Part shown: piece after piece, positions 35,301-48,545 of the stretch
Layout of the letters: each line of letters starts with the position of its first letter
Numbering within the stretch: position 1 is the first letter of the stretch
NCBI GenBank assembly: GCA_022747635.1
Contig: JAKTNV010000014.1
Location: 9,249,110-9,313,109 of the forward strand
Reading direction: 5' to 3'
From: Hetaerina americana
Taxonomy: Eukaryota; Arthropoda; Insecta; Odonata; Calopterygidae
Length of the DNA stretch: 64,000 bases
The notes under the pieces: model-generated
Told to the model about the DNA's origin: nothing
Seen by the model: the letters and a program-made list of their open reading frames with translations, nothing else
Database searches by the model: none
Program-made: the position numbers and the translations under genes

Positions 35301-38300
35301 GTAAAATTGAGGAAACTATTGATTGAATTCCAAAGAAACTGCGGAAGATGCCGCAACAATAACCGGGATCTCGGTCAAGGCGAATGATTTTTACACTCTG
35401 AACTTATTGCACTGGAACTATTGATTGATTTAAAAAATTTAAAATAAAATTGCAAAATGAAATTGTAAAATTGATACTATTTACTGCTTCCTTTTTGAAG
35501 AAGCTAAGTGCCGATGATTACATATCTCTTGCTGTTTGTGCACTTGCAACTGTAAGAATATCAGTTCGATATAAAAGTTATCATCTGTTATTTCGTTTTG
35601 CAGCCGGAGCAGAGTTGAATTGAGAGCTACAAATTAATTAGGGGTGCAATTGGGGGAACGGGTATTTTTAAAAACCTTCGACTCTATCTACAATTGACAA
35701 CATTTTCCCATTAAAATTTGTCTATACATTTTTGTAATTGAGACACAAGCCCGAATCTACGAAGATTAACTTATTCAAACTTCAAAATGTCGCAAAAGCT
35801 ACAGTTTTAGCAGATTTTGCCGGCGGGGAACGTGCTGCCCAAGCAGAAATTTATAATTTCTTAACTGAGTCAATTGCGATACAAAGAAAGCATTACTTCC
35901 AATGGACAGGATAATCAAAGAAATCATGTGTCCCGCGGACTTCACATCCCTCTCTCATTGAACGCGACTATATTTTTCTCTATAACGTACCTGGGAAACG
36001 ACCATTTACCTTTCAGGTATCTGAATTGCGATAGTGGGAGAGATATTTCGATACCCAATTGCTCAAGCATACCAAATACGGGCGGAATTCATATTTCCCT
36101 ACAAATCATCGGCAATCTATATCATTGGATGGAAGTCATTCAAAAAAATCATACCGTATGTGACCTCATAGCGGTCTCCATGAACGCAAATACGCAAAAA
36201 GCACGGCGGAACTTTCGATCCAGCATCATCCCGAAGTCGTCCTCACTTTTCAAGTTGGAAATGGGGTCGCTACAACTTTATTAATATACGCATCAATTTA
36301 AAAGATTGCGATTTTATGAGTACTCATTTATGTCACTTTCTCCTTTGAATGCTATTGCTTGGTAAACGTTGGTTCGCTGAAACAGATTCTTATCACCGGG
36401 ATTTGAACGCTGCGAAACGAAATCCACGAAGTTCGGCGAAGGTAACCATGTAAGAGTGACATTTACACGATGATCTTTACGCCGCACTCGCTCAGAGAAC
36501 ACCGATTTTGATATGTATCTTACAGGCTCAATGCATTAACATATATTTGAATCGATCATCTGCTACAGCTTCAATTCAGAAGGCCGTTTGAGAAGAGCTG
36601 ATGCTGCACTAAATGTCTGTGGCTGTCGACTATCTGAATCTCCCTAGGATTGGAGTTTTATGTGGAACCATTCATTGAAAAAAAATTTACAGCTTTTATT
36701 ATTAATGTTGTCTTAAAGTTTAAGTGGATTTTGGATGAACACACGGACTAACCTCTGCTGCATAGTTTTTGGCGTGTTTACGTGTGAATTTAAATCTTAC
36801 TATCAATTTACTCTAGTACAATTGCTAACATTAAAACCTTTTAGTATGATAGCCCGAATTTTCAATTGGTAGTATAATAAGTACATGTACATATTTATCG
36901 ACGTAATATATGCACTTTTTTCCTAAAATTTATAAGTACAATTTTACGCATATGTTAAACATGGGTACCATTTTTTAATTTAAACTGAATAAATAAAATA
37001 TGGACTAATTAATTTTACTTTTAAAATAATTAATTTAAATTAGGATGAATGTTATACGACGAAAAGTACGGTTGTTTTAATTGTAATGGGAACGCTGATG
37101 ATTTTCTATCACGGTATATATTCAGACACTTAAAGAAGAGTATTTAATCATAGATATTTGTTACCAGAAAATACTACGCCTAATTTCCTCGTGAACTTCC
37201 CAATTAAAAAAATAGGGTCTAGTTGAGACTATTTTAGTATAATGGCCACATAGCCGTACGCAAGAGGTGATGCTTTGATTTGAGAAAGTGCAGGCACATC
37301 TCTGACAAAACACTTCGAAAGGGACCTTTAAGTTGGAGCGATCGTAGCTTGAAAATATTTTAACGCAACGTGGGTTTTTGATGATTTGAAGTGATCTCTA
37401 TCTTACATTATTCCTGTCACTAACTGGCATTTACATTGCAGCTATGATCCAGAGTTTTCCAAAAATTCAACGTTTAACGTTTCTCAAAATAATCTTGCCA
37501 CAATATAAAATTACTATGCAAGGTTTTTATTACCAGTGAAAAGGGTTACCTGTACATATCAGGTGATTTCTTTTGGGCTAGAGATGAATGGGATAGTGGA
37601 AGAAGGGAAACTTGTATGAATCCCGGCGCAATAATCTACTTGCTTCGTACCAAAAAAGTCGTCCAACAAATTAGGGGAGATGGAATACTACCGAAAACTC
37701 AATCCGACGTCGTGAGACTGGGATTGTGGTCATGGAAGCCAGAAAGGTGCGGTTGCGAGTATCATCTTTCGTCGAGGGCATCATAATATGACGACGGTGA
37801 AATCACTTCGGGTGTACGTGAGACTCGGCAACGTGAGGGTAGCTTCAGCGCAGAGACGGGTGCAACTCCTTCCTGTTCCCTTCGTGAGACTGACACGGTG
37901 ACCCGCGCGTGAAGAGCGGGGGCGAGGGGTAACCACGGAGAGGAGCCGCGTCCTCGGCCTTCAGACAACTGGTCCCTCGCCACCAAATGCATTTCACTTT
38001 CTGTTGTTCCCCGTCCTCCCACGTGCGTCACAGCCCCCTTCTCTCAATCGAGGAGAAGAAGACGGAGTGAGAGAAACGCCACAGGGTGCTACACGGAGGC
38101 GGGGGAGAGCGCTGGAACGACGGATTGCGTGAAAATGTTATATGGTCGTCTTGCGGAGGACGCATGGACTCCTTGGGTCTAAGAGGTGGAAACAATCGGA
38201 TGAAGCCTGATCAAATCTTTGAGGGTCATAGTGGTAACCTAAATATCCGAGTAAAACCGTGAACTTAAGTTAAGTAACTTGCATTTGGTGTGCAAATGGG

Positions 38301-38894
38301 AGAAATGTAATTCATGATTTTTACTTTTACATATTTGTGAAACGCTAAAAATTTAGATTTTAAAATTTATCAAAATAAAATCATTAGAATCTAGTTCATT
38401 AGAGGAAAAAGCTGGAACTCACTCATGAGGAGAATGTTAGCATATAGTTCTCTTACACAAATTATATAATATATAAATTATATATAATAAATGATAATCT
38501 CTTGTATAAATCGGATGCAAATCTATTTTGCGACGATGCTGAAATTGTATTATTAACCTCATCGTATTCTGGAATGAGAGATCGTGAAAATAAGATAAGA
38601 CACATCAAGCATAGAAATCACAGATTTAAGATGTCATCCTCTAAACGAAGGGTAAAATATTAAAATGACCTCAAACTGCTACACGAGGACACAAATATTG
38701 CCAGTAGTCTTGCACGTTTTCATAATATAAACCTTATTATACTGTCTTCTTATTGTTAGCAGCTCGCCTCCAATGCGTGGAGAAGTATTTTAGACTTAGA
38801 TACAACATTAAATGTAGCTGCTGTTGAAATGTTTTCAATATTTGATTTTGGTGCAATAGTCATTAGTAACTAAAAAGAAAACTTAATTTCGATT
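32313..38894. other. Long unrecognised AT-rich region
   Basis: No gene recognised. The longest frame, 35,874-36,284 plus (136 residues), has no domain signature, signal peptide or membrane segment that I can identify. 37,730-38,110 is a GC/CpG-rich patch, with a minus frame (38031-37762) of unremarkable composition. 38,455-38,500 is almost pure A/T with short palindromes. Confidence 0.45.
36385..36440 (-). repeat. tRNA-like B-box sequence
   Basis: The minus strand carries 'gcgttcaaatcccggtg', a good match to the pol III B-box and T-arm. No convincing A-box or cloverleaf was found upstream. It may be a SINE or tRNA remnant. Confidence 0.3.
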
Positions 38895-38955
38895 GTTCAC
38901 ATCTAATGTGAAATCACCCCATGCCACACACTCTGGTAGTGGAATGCATGTACTA
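38895..38955 (+). mobile_element. LINE-A-like 3' tail
   Basis: 'gtgaaatcaccccatgccac' followed by 'acactctggtagtgg' resembles the LINE-A terminal box. Upstream sequence is not alignable by eye. Confidence 0.4.
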
Positions 38956-40129
38956 TGGGTATAATTATAAGCTTATTTTAGTAAATTGCGTATTTCCATT
39001 TATAATGTTCCATTCCGTCTGCATCTAGTAACTCCAATGTCTCCCAACGACTTACATAACACAATATAATAACTACGGTAAGTATGGCAGGCCCAGCGAG
39101 CGAAGTTTTCATTAATTGAAATGAAGTTTGGTTAAAGAAAAAAATGAAGACTACAAAGGTCAGTGAAGGCCATAAAAGTGAACATGTGTATACATTTTGC
39201 GTATGAAAATTATCGGAAGAAAAGCCAACGAAAAATTTTTAGTTTTCCTCTTTATGTTCAATATTTTGCTAGAAACAGTATCCATTTTCTGTATTCTGAC
39301 TACCGTGGTATTATCATCACTCCATGTCTTTATATAATTTTTTAAAGGTATCCTATTAGTGAGTTTTAAGAATTAGAGGAAAGCTAGGCATTCTGAATGG
39401 GGTTCTTCAAATAGAATTCGCTCACAGAGAGGGGGACAAAGGCAACATCAATAGCTTCATTAGGTCACGATCCTAATTTTTCTTATGAACTTGAAAATTT
39501 TATTGCCAAATTGTGAGCGTTTCTAAACGACTATAGGTAATACCCTCATGAAAGGGCCGTAGGCGGCCGCCAAATGGCGAGGCAGCGCTAATTTGAGAAA
39601 AAAATATTTTGGGACTCGGAGGAAAAGAAGGCGAAAGAAAAAGGTAGAGCCCTCGAGAAAATATGTTTTTTGCTCTCTCCCGGTCGCTTGGGAGGGCTGG
39701 GAAATGTCGGCGTTTCGTCATTTATACTAGTATGTCGTCGTTTCGCTAAGTCTTTTCTTCGAGATCACCTTTCACCTCCTCCGACTACTATCCCCTCAAG
39801 CCGTCCAGTTCTTTCTCAAACTTACGCCGAGGGAAGCATGAGATGGGCTTAGGGATAATGCGTCGCGTGGGACAACCAGCCGCTCCAAAACGACAGTATG
39901 TATTTCCATGGCAACGCGCGCAAAGGTTTGCCGCTGACCAGGATCAATGAACGGAAGCTATTTAACATTGCATTCGACTCATTTGATTCTTTCATTTTGT
40001 ATTAGGTGGTTTACATAACATGTTGGAGCTCATTCTCATATATATCGTTAACACATTTGGCGCTAATGATATACCTAATCCGCACTTGTATTGGTACATA
40101 AAATCACATCTAAACATATTAACGCGTAT
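38956..40129. other. Unrecognised region
   Basis: No gene recognised. About 39,500-39,900 is moderately GC/CpG-rich. Confidence 0.4.
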
Positions 40130-40330
40130 ATATTAAGAGCTAGGATAGGAATGTTGCATGGAATGAAGGGAGAAAGTAGTATACGGAGAGGAAGAGGGGC
40201 TTGTTGTAGAGTAGGATGCTGGGTTGTTGTTTTGTTAGGAGATAAAAGATACTTATTTAGTTCTTGCGTATATTTACAACCTACCTTAGCGGGTAGATTG
40301 CCTCTAATAAATAATAATATTAATAGCTAT
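40130..40330 (+). mobile_element. LINE-B 3' end fragment
   Basis: The alignment with 48,375-48,545 covers 'aggataggaatgttgcatgg', 'gaatgaagggag', the 'aggggcttgttgtagagta' block, 'gctgggttgttgttttgtta' and the 'caacctacct..gcgggtaga' motif. The AAT-rich tail ends near 40,325. Only the last codons and the 3' untranslated part remain. Confidence 0.8.
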
Positions 40331-43300
40331 GAAAAATACATGAAACTAAATAGTAATCAGACTTAGTCTTGTTTGAATGAAACCTTTTTCCTATGTTATT
40401 TATAAAATATTTGCCATAATATACTCGAATTTTTATTTTCATGGTTTTCCATTTCTTCATACACTGCTGCAGTTCCTGATTAAGGCTTTTTTTTAGCATT
40501 CTCTGTCATTAAATGCTATGCAACTAGGCATATAGTTTTAGGAAGGGTCTTAATTACTCTCATTGATCATATCAAAGTCGAAACAAGTGATAACATGTGT
40601 CCCCTCACAATGTTTTCTGTTCACAATGAATAAGAAATTAAGTGTTCGCAAGTGAGTTCGAAAGTGTTCGCAAGTGAGGTCTTTTTTAGAAGTAACGACG
40701 ATATTGAATACCAGATTGAAGCCCGGAAGTTCACTTTTTTTCAATAGGTAACCCTATGCACCTACGATATATTTTTAGACCTGTTCATTATAAAGAGAAT
40801 AATAATGCACCTATTCTTATTTCCTAGTAAGAAAATTACCATCCCTAATAATGAGTCCTGCCACCCTACATTAAAGCGTGTTCCTCAATAGATTCACTCA
40901 AATGCGTACTATCCAGCTTAATAGTCCTGCCCGTAAATCAATTTATTTGTAAAATATTTAGAATCACGAAAGTATTTTTCAACATGCCAGTGGGGGGATT
41001 TTCAAGTCTAGTGAATCGAAAACGCTACCAGATAGTCACCGATATTTCCAAGGAAGGTTAGAATGAAGACTTTTTCAAAGTCATTTTCTGGTTAAGGCCA
41101 AATCATCTAAGACCAGCGACAAAACTTTAATTTCACAGACACGACACGTGTGTTGGCCAACTTTATAGTTCTGGACCGGTTCCGTCGTTAACAGACCCCA
41201 AACCCACCCTATTTTCGACACAAAGTGGGAGCGGAGGATTTTTATTACCGAGGCGATCAAATGTGTAGTAGAAAATCCACCAACTGGATGTGACGTGAAG
41301 TAGATCATACGAAATCGGAATATCCATATTTTGTCCGCTTGGTCGGAAATAAAAAAATCTGAGGGTCTGCTACGGAACTTTCCCATCAATAAATTTGGAA
41401 TGAATTGACGTTCAATGCTGCATCATTCGCCCTTCCCGAGAAAAGATAAAATTACATGACGCCATCTATGTATCCTGGCCATCCACGGCGTCCGTTTTGA
41501 TGCATTGATTACTTCAACTTCCAACGGAATGCCTTCCGTTGAATTCACGTTTCACTTTTCAATAGTTCAAGAAGCGCCTAGTTTCTCATTAGGTGATGTG
41601 GGATTACTGTGCAATTAATTAATAAATATTCTACTTTCGAGCAAAATGAAAATCGGATATATCAAGCAATATCGATTATATCGATGTTGTTGCCCATATT
41701 GTCGACTGAGCATATAATCCTGTTTTAAAGATATGGCATATCTATTTTCGCGACCTTAATACTGTCGTAACTTGCTCTTCTAATAGTACATCTAGAATAT
41801 CGCGCGAATTTTCTTCATATACATGTATTCCATCGTCAGCATTACCTACTGACTCCACAAAATAGTAACACAAATTGTACATGTCAATTCTATCGTAATA
41901 ACGAGAATAATGATAGATCTTCTATATATATGTTCCCTGGTAGATAAATCGATAAATTATTTTTTCGTGCAGACCAAATTTTTTCCTGTGAATTGGTACA
42001 TGACCATAGACTAAACCTTACTTTAATCTATGACACTCGAAGATCGAGGCTTTTGTAGTCGGTATTAATTTAGTTTTTTTGGTTGATAGAGTAAAGCCTA
42101 TCAGGTAAAAACTTATGAAAACAAATTCAAAGTTTGGAGAATTGGTGTAACAAATATACTGGAGATATGATTATTACGTGATGTTGAAATAACATTGAGG
42201 AAAGAGAGGAATCATTCTCACGCCGTCCCGACAGCCACCAAAACTGCCGTGGACATCCGGTTGTGACATCAACTGCTGGCAATGTGCTAGAACATGAGTC
42301 TCCGCGAGAAGGCGCTTCCATTTGCTCGAAGTATTTCTACCGTAAACTCAGGTCAGCTCTTCGAGGCAAAGGTCATAAAGTGCGAAATTTAACAGCAAAA
42401 TTGCCTTTTCACTCGAAACGCATGGTTCGGAAAGTACCCTAAAAGACACCAGGACAGTTTATTATCTTACTAAAAGAAAAACTCGGTATTTAGAGAATAA
42501 TAACCTCCATTTAAGAGGCGTTTCCTCGTGTTCCGTAACCAAGAAATATGTGGCTTGTTTTGAATGACCTATTATTTGAATTACGAAATTTTCTGCCACC
42601 TTGCAGTCAAATTATTGTTGGTCAATGTCTTTCCCGTTCGGCTGTACAAACGAAAACACCCTCACGGTCTGGAAGAGTGAGTACATATGGGTCTTTATTT
42701 GCTTCCAAATTAACGCCCCTGAGTGTTCAAGAAACTTCCGCTAAAGTTAATGCAAGGCACTTCTGATCACTAAAGAGCCTTCAGTGATAGTAAAAGCTGT
42801 TCTCTCTAATAGTTAAAGATTAAGGATACTGCAAATATTGAGCTACAGGATCCCCAGCGAGTATCTCATCCATTTTTTGAAGTATTTGAATTCGGGGAAT
42901 ATAAAAAAATGCTTACCTTGCTAAAATTGAAGGATGAAGGTTCATGATACATTTTTGATCATATTTCCCTTGGTGAAAACATTTATCAAACCATCAAAAC
43001 AATACATTCGACACAGATTTTTCTTGATTAGATTTCTGTGGCTGGCCAAATAATGTCGGTAAGATTGTCGGATATGTCAAAAACCAAAATCCATGAAAAT
43101 AACAATAAAAAATATAGAACATTAGCTTTTCTCTCAGTAAAGTCTAGAGGATCTATTGACTTGGTGTAGAATTATTCTTTTTCACTAATCAAAAATGTAT
43201 TAAATAATTTACTAATTGAATTTGAATAAAATTATGAACGGACTGGTCATTCATGAAATATAAAAATTATTTCGCCTGCAATGCATAACCCATAACTATC

Positions 43301-43640
43301 CGAAGCTGGCCTTCTCATACAGTTACACCTTCAATACTACCTAACATTACTCACAAACTGTTGAATCCTATCAGTATATGGACAATTTATTGATACTTTG
43401 CTGTATTAATGATAAAAATATATTATTTATACACATAAAATTATTCTACTATTTTTACAACTGATATATGCAAGTCAAGTAAAAATGAAATACATATTTA
43501 TTAACTATTGAAATAGTAAAATTATCGTGGCAGTGAAACACGAAACAATGAAACGTAACAGCATCATGCAATGTTTGTGAAGTATTACTGAGTTTTTTGG
43601 TCCATTTATAGTTGCATAATTGCATTATTGTATCATTTTT
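40331..43640. other. Unrecognised AT-rich region
   Basis: No gene recognised. Two identical 17-mers 'aagtgttcgcaagtgag' lie at 40640-40656 and 40662-40678. The minus frame 41,389-41,081 and the plus frame 42,548-42,766 show no known domain. Confidence 0.45.
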
Positions 43641-44500
43641 TACAGAGATTAGTCACGAACGGGAATGCCTCTTGGTTCATGTGCTTGGTGCACCGGGCGC
43701 TTTCGGAGAACGGATAATCATGTGCCATTCCCTTTCTTTTCAAAGCGACAGCAACACGGTGGGCTGTCTTGCGGCGATCCGCGAGCATCAGGTGAAATTG
43801 AAAAGGAGGAAGCGCCGCAGCTCTGCCTTAAAACACGATCCGAATTAACATCAAGCTCGGGTCAATAATCATCGCGGCGATCTCGTATTCCTAAGGTTTA
43901 TCCCGGCGGAGTGGGGGGGGGGGGTGGACGGGCCACTCCTAGAGATGGCGGCGACGGGGCAAGGAGCGGGTCGACTGAGAGCCAACAGCACAGCGGGGAA
44001 GGGAGGGTGATGGCGGCGGTGGGTGAGGTGCGGCGGACGGGTCGACCTCGGGACGACCGGGGTCCGCGGGGATGCGTCCGTGAAGGCGAGAGAGCGTCGA
44101 GGAAGGAGGGGGTGGGGGGAAAGTGTGGGTGAGACGTAGGGCGGGGGTGGGGGGAGGAGGGTCGACCGGGCACGTAGCTCACAGGAGATCCCGGAGGAGT
44201 TTAAAATGGGGGAATGAAAGTTTGCCCCGCGGCACACTTTCGTCGTGAATTTTATTTATTCCGTAAAAGTAGGCGAGGCAGTTTGATGGGGGAGAGGAGG
44301 AAAACAAGTAAGTCTCCGTCTGTCCGCGCCGATGGAGAAAAGGGGAGGGCGAGGAGATGGGGTTTGGGAATGTTTCTCGGTTTCACTCGAGGCAGGTGAG
44401 ATACGCCCGCTGGAGAGGAAGACACATGGATTCGGGAGGAGAGGGAGAGAGAGAGGGGGAGAGTGTATGTGTGTAAGCGGGAGAGAGATACGAATGGGGG
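43641..44500. other. GC/CpG-rich patch with strong G-strand bias
   Basis: Strikingly richer in G and C than its surroundings, with many CpGs and a plus-strand G excess. It includes a 12-base G run at 43913-43924. It resembles a CpG island in composition, but no transcription unit is visible. The proline-rich minus-strand frame (44237-43869) reflects the G-rich composition and is not called as a gene. Confidence 0.6.
44107..44162 (+). other. Potential G-quadruplex tract
   Basis: There are at least six runs of three or more G with short loops (for example 'gggggtggggggaaagtgtg' and 'gggcgggggtggggggagga'), satisfying the usual G3+N1-7 pattern more than once. Confidence 0.7.
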
Positions 44501-44934
44501 AGAGAATAAGCAGTCGATACTATTCGGAAGGAGGATATTGCTGTATTAAAGTTGACCCTGATGATGCGATCAGTAATGGTTTATTGACAGACAAATATAA
44601 ACGAAGAAACAGTTACAAGAAACGTAATGAACATAACTAATGGTTATGAAATGGTTTATTGTTATAGTCTGAGACCATTCAGCCTAGGAAAACACACACG
44701 AGGTGAAGGGGATCGAAAAAAATGCTGAAGAGTTCATTTTTCGGCAGAAATAGATACTACAATTGAGAGATTTACAGTGCGCGCAGATGATAATTAAAAT
44801 AAAAAGTAAACCTTCACCAGCTGGTACCCTTATAAAAATATTTGGAACGCATTAAAAACCGTACGTTGAAATAAATATTTATTGTTTTTTGCCAAAGTAA
44901 TTTAAGGTTAGTTTGATTGGTGAGGTAGTATTGG
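44501..44934. other. Unrecognised stretch
   Basis: No feature recognised. Confidence 0.4.
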
Positions 44935-45136
44935 GTGCTAATTAAAAAGCCCCGACCACCAATAAGGGTGGATGATCCTGTTTCTTCCCCTATGCCACTT
45001 GCGTATCCCAGACAGATCTAGTACCCGAAACAGTCTTACAGCTTGGGCTTAGCTGATGTTTTGAGGCATCATGAGTATAGAGCTCATTGCCCTTCACTCG
45101 GCAGTCGAACACTCTACCCACTAGGCTATCACGCCA
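44935..45136 (-). repeat. tRNA-derived SINE-like element
   Basis: The minus strand starts (45134 downward) with 'ggcgtgatagcctagtgggt' followed by 'agagtgttcgactgccgag'. This is a tRNA-like 5' half with an exact A-box (TAGCCTAGTGG) and an anticodon-arm-like stretch. The B-box side ('gagctctatactcatgatgcc') is degenerate. A non-tRNA body continues to about 44,935 ('ggaagaaacaggatcatcca', 'accaccaataagggtgg' on the plus strand). It is a SINE or tRNA pseudogene, not a working tRNA. Confidence 0.55.
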
Positions 45137-47574
45137 TCATTTATTGTACGTGAAAGTTTTCGAGGGATAATGGAGCTCCTAACAAATTATCGCAGTAGTT
45201 CCTTGGAAAAGGGAAAGGAATTGGAGAGGGAATTGGGCTGTTGCGGTAGTTATCGCAATTGTGAATCCCATTGTGATGATCCCGGTTGGATTCCCTGACG
45301 TTTAAATAAGTCATCATTTACAGAGAGTACTCCGAAAGTACGCTCTCCATGGGATAAGGCGTTGAACTTTGACCTGTAGGCATCCTTCGATGTGATCAAG
45401 AATGAGTCGATATTTCTACAAACTTATCACGATACAGGCTCGTACTAATGCGCTGTTATACTATGCCTGTGGCCACTGAATGACTCCAAATACTCATTCA
45501 AAGGTGTTGAGATCTTTTAGGAAAATGAAAAGAGATGAAAACGATACAAAAGAGATGTAAAAGTCTTGCATGGGTATCATAATTCGAACCTCTCATACTA
45601 CCTTCCAACGCGGTTTTAAAACACGAGAAGTATATTGTGAAGGGGTTACCGGAGATAGACAATTAATAGGCAATGAGATCCTGAACAAATATCAAGCAAA
45701 ATGGCGTATTCAGGAATTGGTAACTCTGAAAAAATCATCGGATGACTTATAGATTCCATAATAAAACGTGACTCTAAATATAAATGCAAAGATGGACCTT
45801 ACTCAGGGCCATTGTTTTTATATATCCTATTACAATCTTTGCAATCTTTGGAAAATGCATACCTTATCGCGATAATGTAACAAAAGACATCAAAAGGAAA
45901 GGCCTTCAAAAATGCCATGCATGGAGACATTCTCCATGCATGAAGGGATGAAGAAATTTGTACAAGATAGGAAAATGGAAATAGGATAGTTTGGATAGTC
46001 GCTAAAAATCAATCCTCGGATTGACAATCCGTGTGCTGAAGTATAATGGCAGAAATAATTCATGAAATGCAAATGCAATCTAAAGTTTGCCTGAACTGTC
46101 CCAGTAGCTTCAACTAAAACGGAAGATACGTAGCTAGTTTCTTTGGCGTTGGCTATGTTAGGTTGGACGTCATTTTCAAATAAATAATAAAAATATAAGT
46201 TCTCCCTGGCATTATTTTTGATTTCTGTCGAAAGCAGTTTCTTCTTTTAAATACGCGTCACCATCAAGATGAAGAGTTGCTGAAAGATAGATCGGAAGGA
46301 GGAAATAAAAGGAACGAGAAAACGTAGCATGTTGGCGAATATAAAAGGATAATGATTTATTCACTAAAATATGTATAAAATTATCTGTTACTGAGAGGTG
46401 AAAATATGGGGAATGCCAATGAGTGCTAATAAGAGAATGGCACTCATTCCAGCTGTTCGCGTCTTAAGCCCACGCTGGGATTTGGATCGTCATTAATTAA
46501 TTCCAACAAATTTTAAATTCACATCTCGCGAATAATGAGTTCTGAAAGAGAAATATTCCCAAGAAGACTCGGTTTTTAAAATTAGGAGTCTGAGAAACAA
46601 TTGAATTGCGGGATCCATTAAGCAGACTCCTGACGAAAGCGGAAATACCAATCTAGACGGCCTCTATTTCCGGTTGGAGTTCGAAACGTTTTTTTTGCGT
46701 GAAATTTAATTTTATAAATAAAATAACATTCTCAGAAGGTGGACCGAAGGGATAAACGAGTTTTTACTCGGAACAGAGGTCACAGAGTATCGAGTGAAGT
46801 CATCATAGAGCCCTTCCTCATTCACGGTAACTTCTCTTGATGACAGTGGAGGCCTATTGAAACCTCGAATTTAATTTTACACCGGCCACGGAGAAAGCAA
46901 ATTGAGTCAAAGTCTTATAAAAGTAAAACGGAAAAAAAACTCGAAAGAAAGGTTACGAATGGGATCAAGAACTGTGGGAAAGCCTAGGAAAAGAGCTAGG
47001 CCTATACATTGAAAAAAATCTAACGCCGGAAAACACACCCACCGGAGTAAGTTAAGAGATGGAACTTGAAAGAGATATGTTTGAGCACGAAGAGTCAGGT
47101 TAGATGAATATACCTTCAAGAAAGAGGGGGAAAGGTTTAGTTAGCGGAAGGGGGGCAGGAGATAAATGTTGGAACCCATTTCTCAAAGAATTCCAGGAAC
47201 TTTCGTCATATAAAACTTTTTAACGTTTAATGTGTTCAAAACCTTATGCTATCATTTATAGATAAAGACATCTGTAAAATATAGAAAAAGGTGGGAAAAA
47301 ATTTTATATTACAGCAGATAAATAACATAATAAGGTGTCAGTTTTGTTCATTATCTTTCGTTTCTTTACGCAGTTCGTCTTTGTTTCATTCTTCCTCAAT
47401 GTATTCGATTTAGATATACCTTTCTTTGGTTGGGTGGTATTTTAAATGACTTGGCTGGTCTTTTCTACTCGAATTGAGACGCGTAACTTTCCGATTCCAT
47501 GAGAGAAGAAAATGAAAGAACGTAAACACTGAGCTAGGTAGAAGGAAGTATCAACATGTACATTTTTCAGACTG
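45137..47574. other. Unrecognised region
   Basis: No gene recognised. Open frames (for example 45,570-45,752) are short and lack domains. Confidence 0.45.
45916..45942. repeat. Perfect 12-bp hairpin
   Basis: 'catgcatggaga' (45916-45927) and 'tctccatgcatg' (45931-45942) around 'cat'. Function unknown. Confidence 0.8.
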
Positions 47575-48545
47575 CTAGGTGCGAGTGGGGAACGGGAGTC
47601 CGGATGGGCAGTGTTAGGAAGAGGTGTAAGGCAGGGTTGCCCATTATCACCGTTGCTTTTCAACCTGTATGTAGAGGACATGATAAAAGAGGCATGGGAA
47701 GAACTGGAAGTAGGAATGAAAGTGGGCGGTGAATTTGTAAAATCAGTTCGGTCCGCTGATGGCCAAGCTGTAGTTTGTCAGTCAGCCTAGGGGTTGCAAG
47801 CATTGCTGAGTGAATTGTAAATTCAGTGCGACTGGTATGGGATGAGAATCAATATTAATAAAACAAAGGTTATGCGATTTTCTAGAAAGAAAAAGGCTAA
47901 GCTAAACATTAAAATAGGAGGGCAAAAACTAGATCAGGTAGAACAGTTTACGCATCTCGGAAGTGTTTCGGACCAACATGGTCAAAGTAGTAGGGACGTA
48001 AGGAGAAGAATTGCGCTGGGGAATGAGGCTTTCACAAGTAGGGGGGAGTTGATGACAGGAACGTTGAGTAAGGATATTAAGAAAAGACTCGTAAAAACTT
48101 TGATATGGAGCGTAGCTATGTACGGTGTGGAAACGTGGTCATTGAAGCAGGAGGATAGACGTAGATTGGAGGCTTTTGAAATGTGGGTGTGGAGAAGAAT
48201 GGAGAAGGTGAAATGGACTAAAAGGAAAAAAGATGACGAAACACTTGGCATGATGGGCAAGGAGAGGCATGTAGGCAGGACAAATGGATGAAGGGCGTAG
48301 TGATCGGTAGTGGGATGTTGAAGACTGTAATAGAGGGGAGAATTTCACGCAAACGAGGAAAGGGCCGGAACAGGATAGGGATCTTGAACGGGATGAAGGG
48401 AGGAAGGAAGTACACATAGATGAAGAGGGACTTTTGTAGAGTATAATGTTGGGTTGTGTTTTGTTAGTAGAAACAAAGTATTTATTTGGTAGTTATGCCC
48501 ATCCTAAACCTACCTCAACCGGCAGATTACTTAATAATAATAAAA
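47575..48545 (+). mobile_element. LINE-B retrotransposon, 5'-truncated
   Basis: This is the best-preserved LINE-B 3' half. It begins inside the reverse transcriptase and runs to an AAT-rich 3' end ('ttaataataataaaa' at 48,530-48,545) after the shared 'cctaaacctacctcaaccgg' motif. The RT and C-terminal coding region is described separately. A short 3' untranslated segment contains 'gttgggttgtgttttgttag', shared with the 40.1 kb fragment, which fixes the element's end. Confidence 0.9.
47620..48291 (+). pseudogene. LINE-B reverse transcriptase, C-terminal half
   Basis: 'GVRQGCPLSPLLFNLYVEDM' near 47,625 is an RT active-site strand motif. The catalytic box follows as 'VRSADGQAVVC' where 'iRfADDqav' is expected, so the second catalytic Asp is Gly. 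Two in-frame stops follow (47,788-47,790 and 47,818-47,820). From 47,842 an open frame of 149 residues encodes 'MRININKTKVMRF', 'LDQVEQFTHLGS', 'RDVRRRIALGNEAFTSRGEL', 'LIWSVAMYGVETWSLKQEDR' and 'RLEAFEMWVWRRMEKVKW', typical of insect endonuclease-reverse transcriptase LINEs. There is no RNase H domain. It is inactive. Confidence 0.9.

Noticed and set aside
35874..36284. 136-residue plus-strand frame as a possible gene or exon
   Set aside because: No domain, no clear splice sites or neighbouring exons, and composition like the surrounding DNA. Length alone is not enough in 64 kb.
36385..36440. Functional tRNA gene
   Set aside because: Only the B-box is good; no A-box, acceptor pairing or anticodon arm could be built.
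43869..44237. Proline-rich 122-residue minus-strand frame
   Set aside because: Explained by the G-rich plus strand. Overlapping frames in other phases are equally open and no domain or splice context is visible.
45061..45136. Functional tRNA gene on the minus strand
   Set aside because: Good A-box, but the T-arm/B-box side is degenerate and the acceptor ends do not pair.
48139..48417. Serine/leucine-rich minus-strand frames opposite the LINE-B coding region
   Set aside because: Antisense shadows of the LINE-B C-terminal frame.
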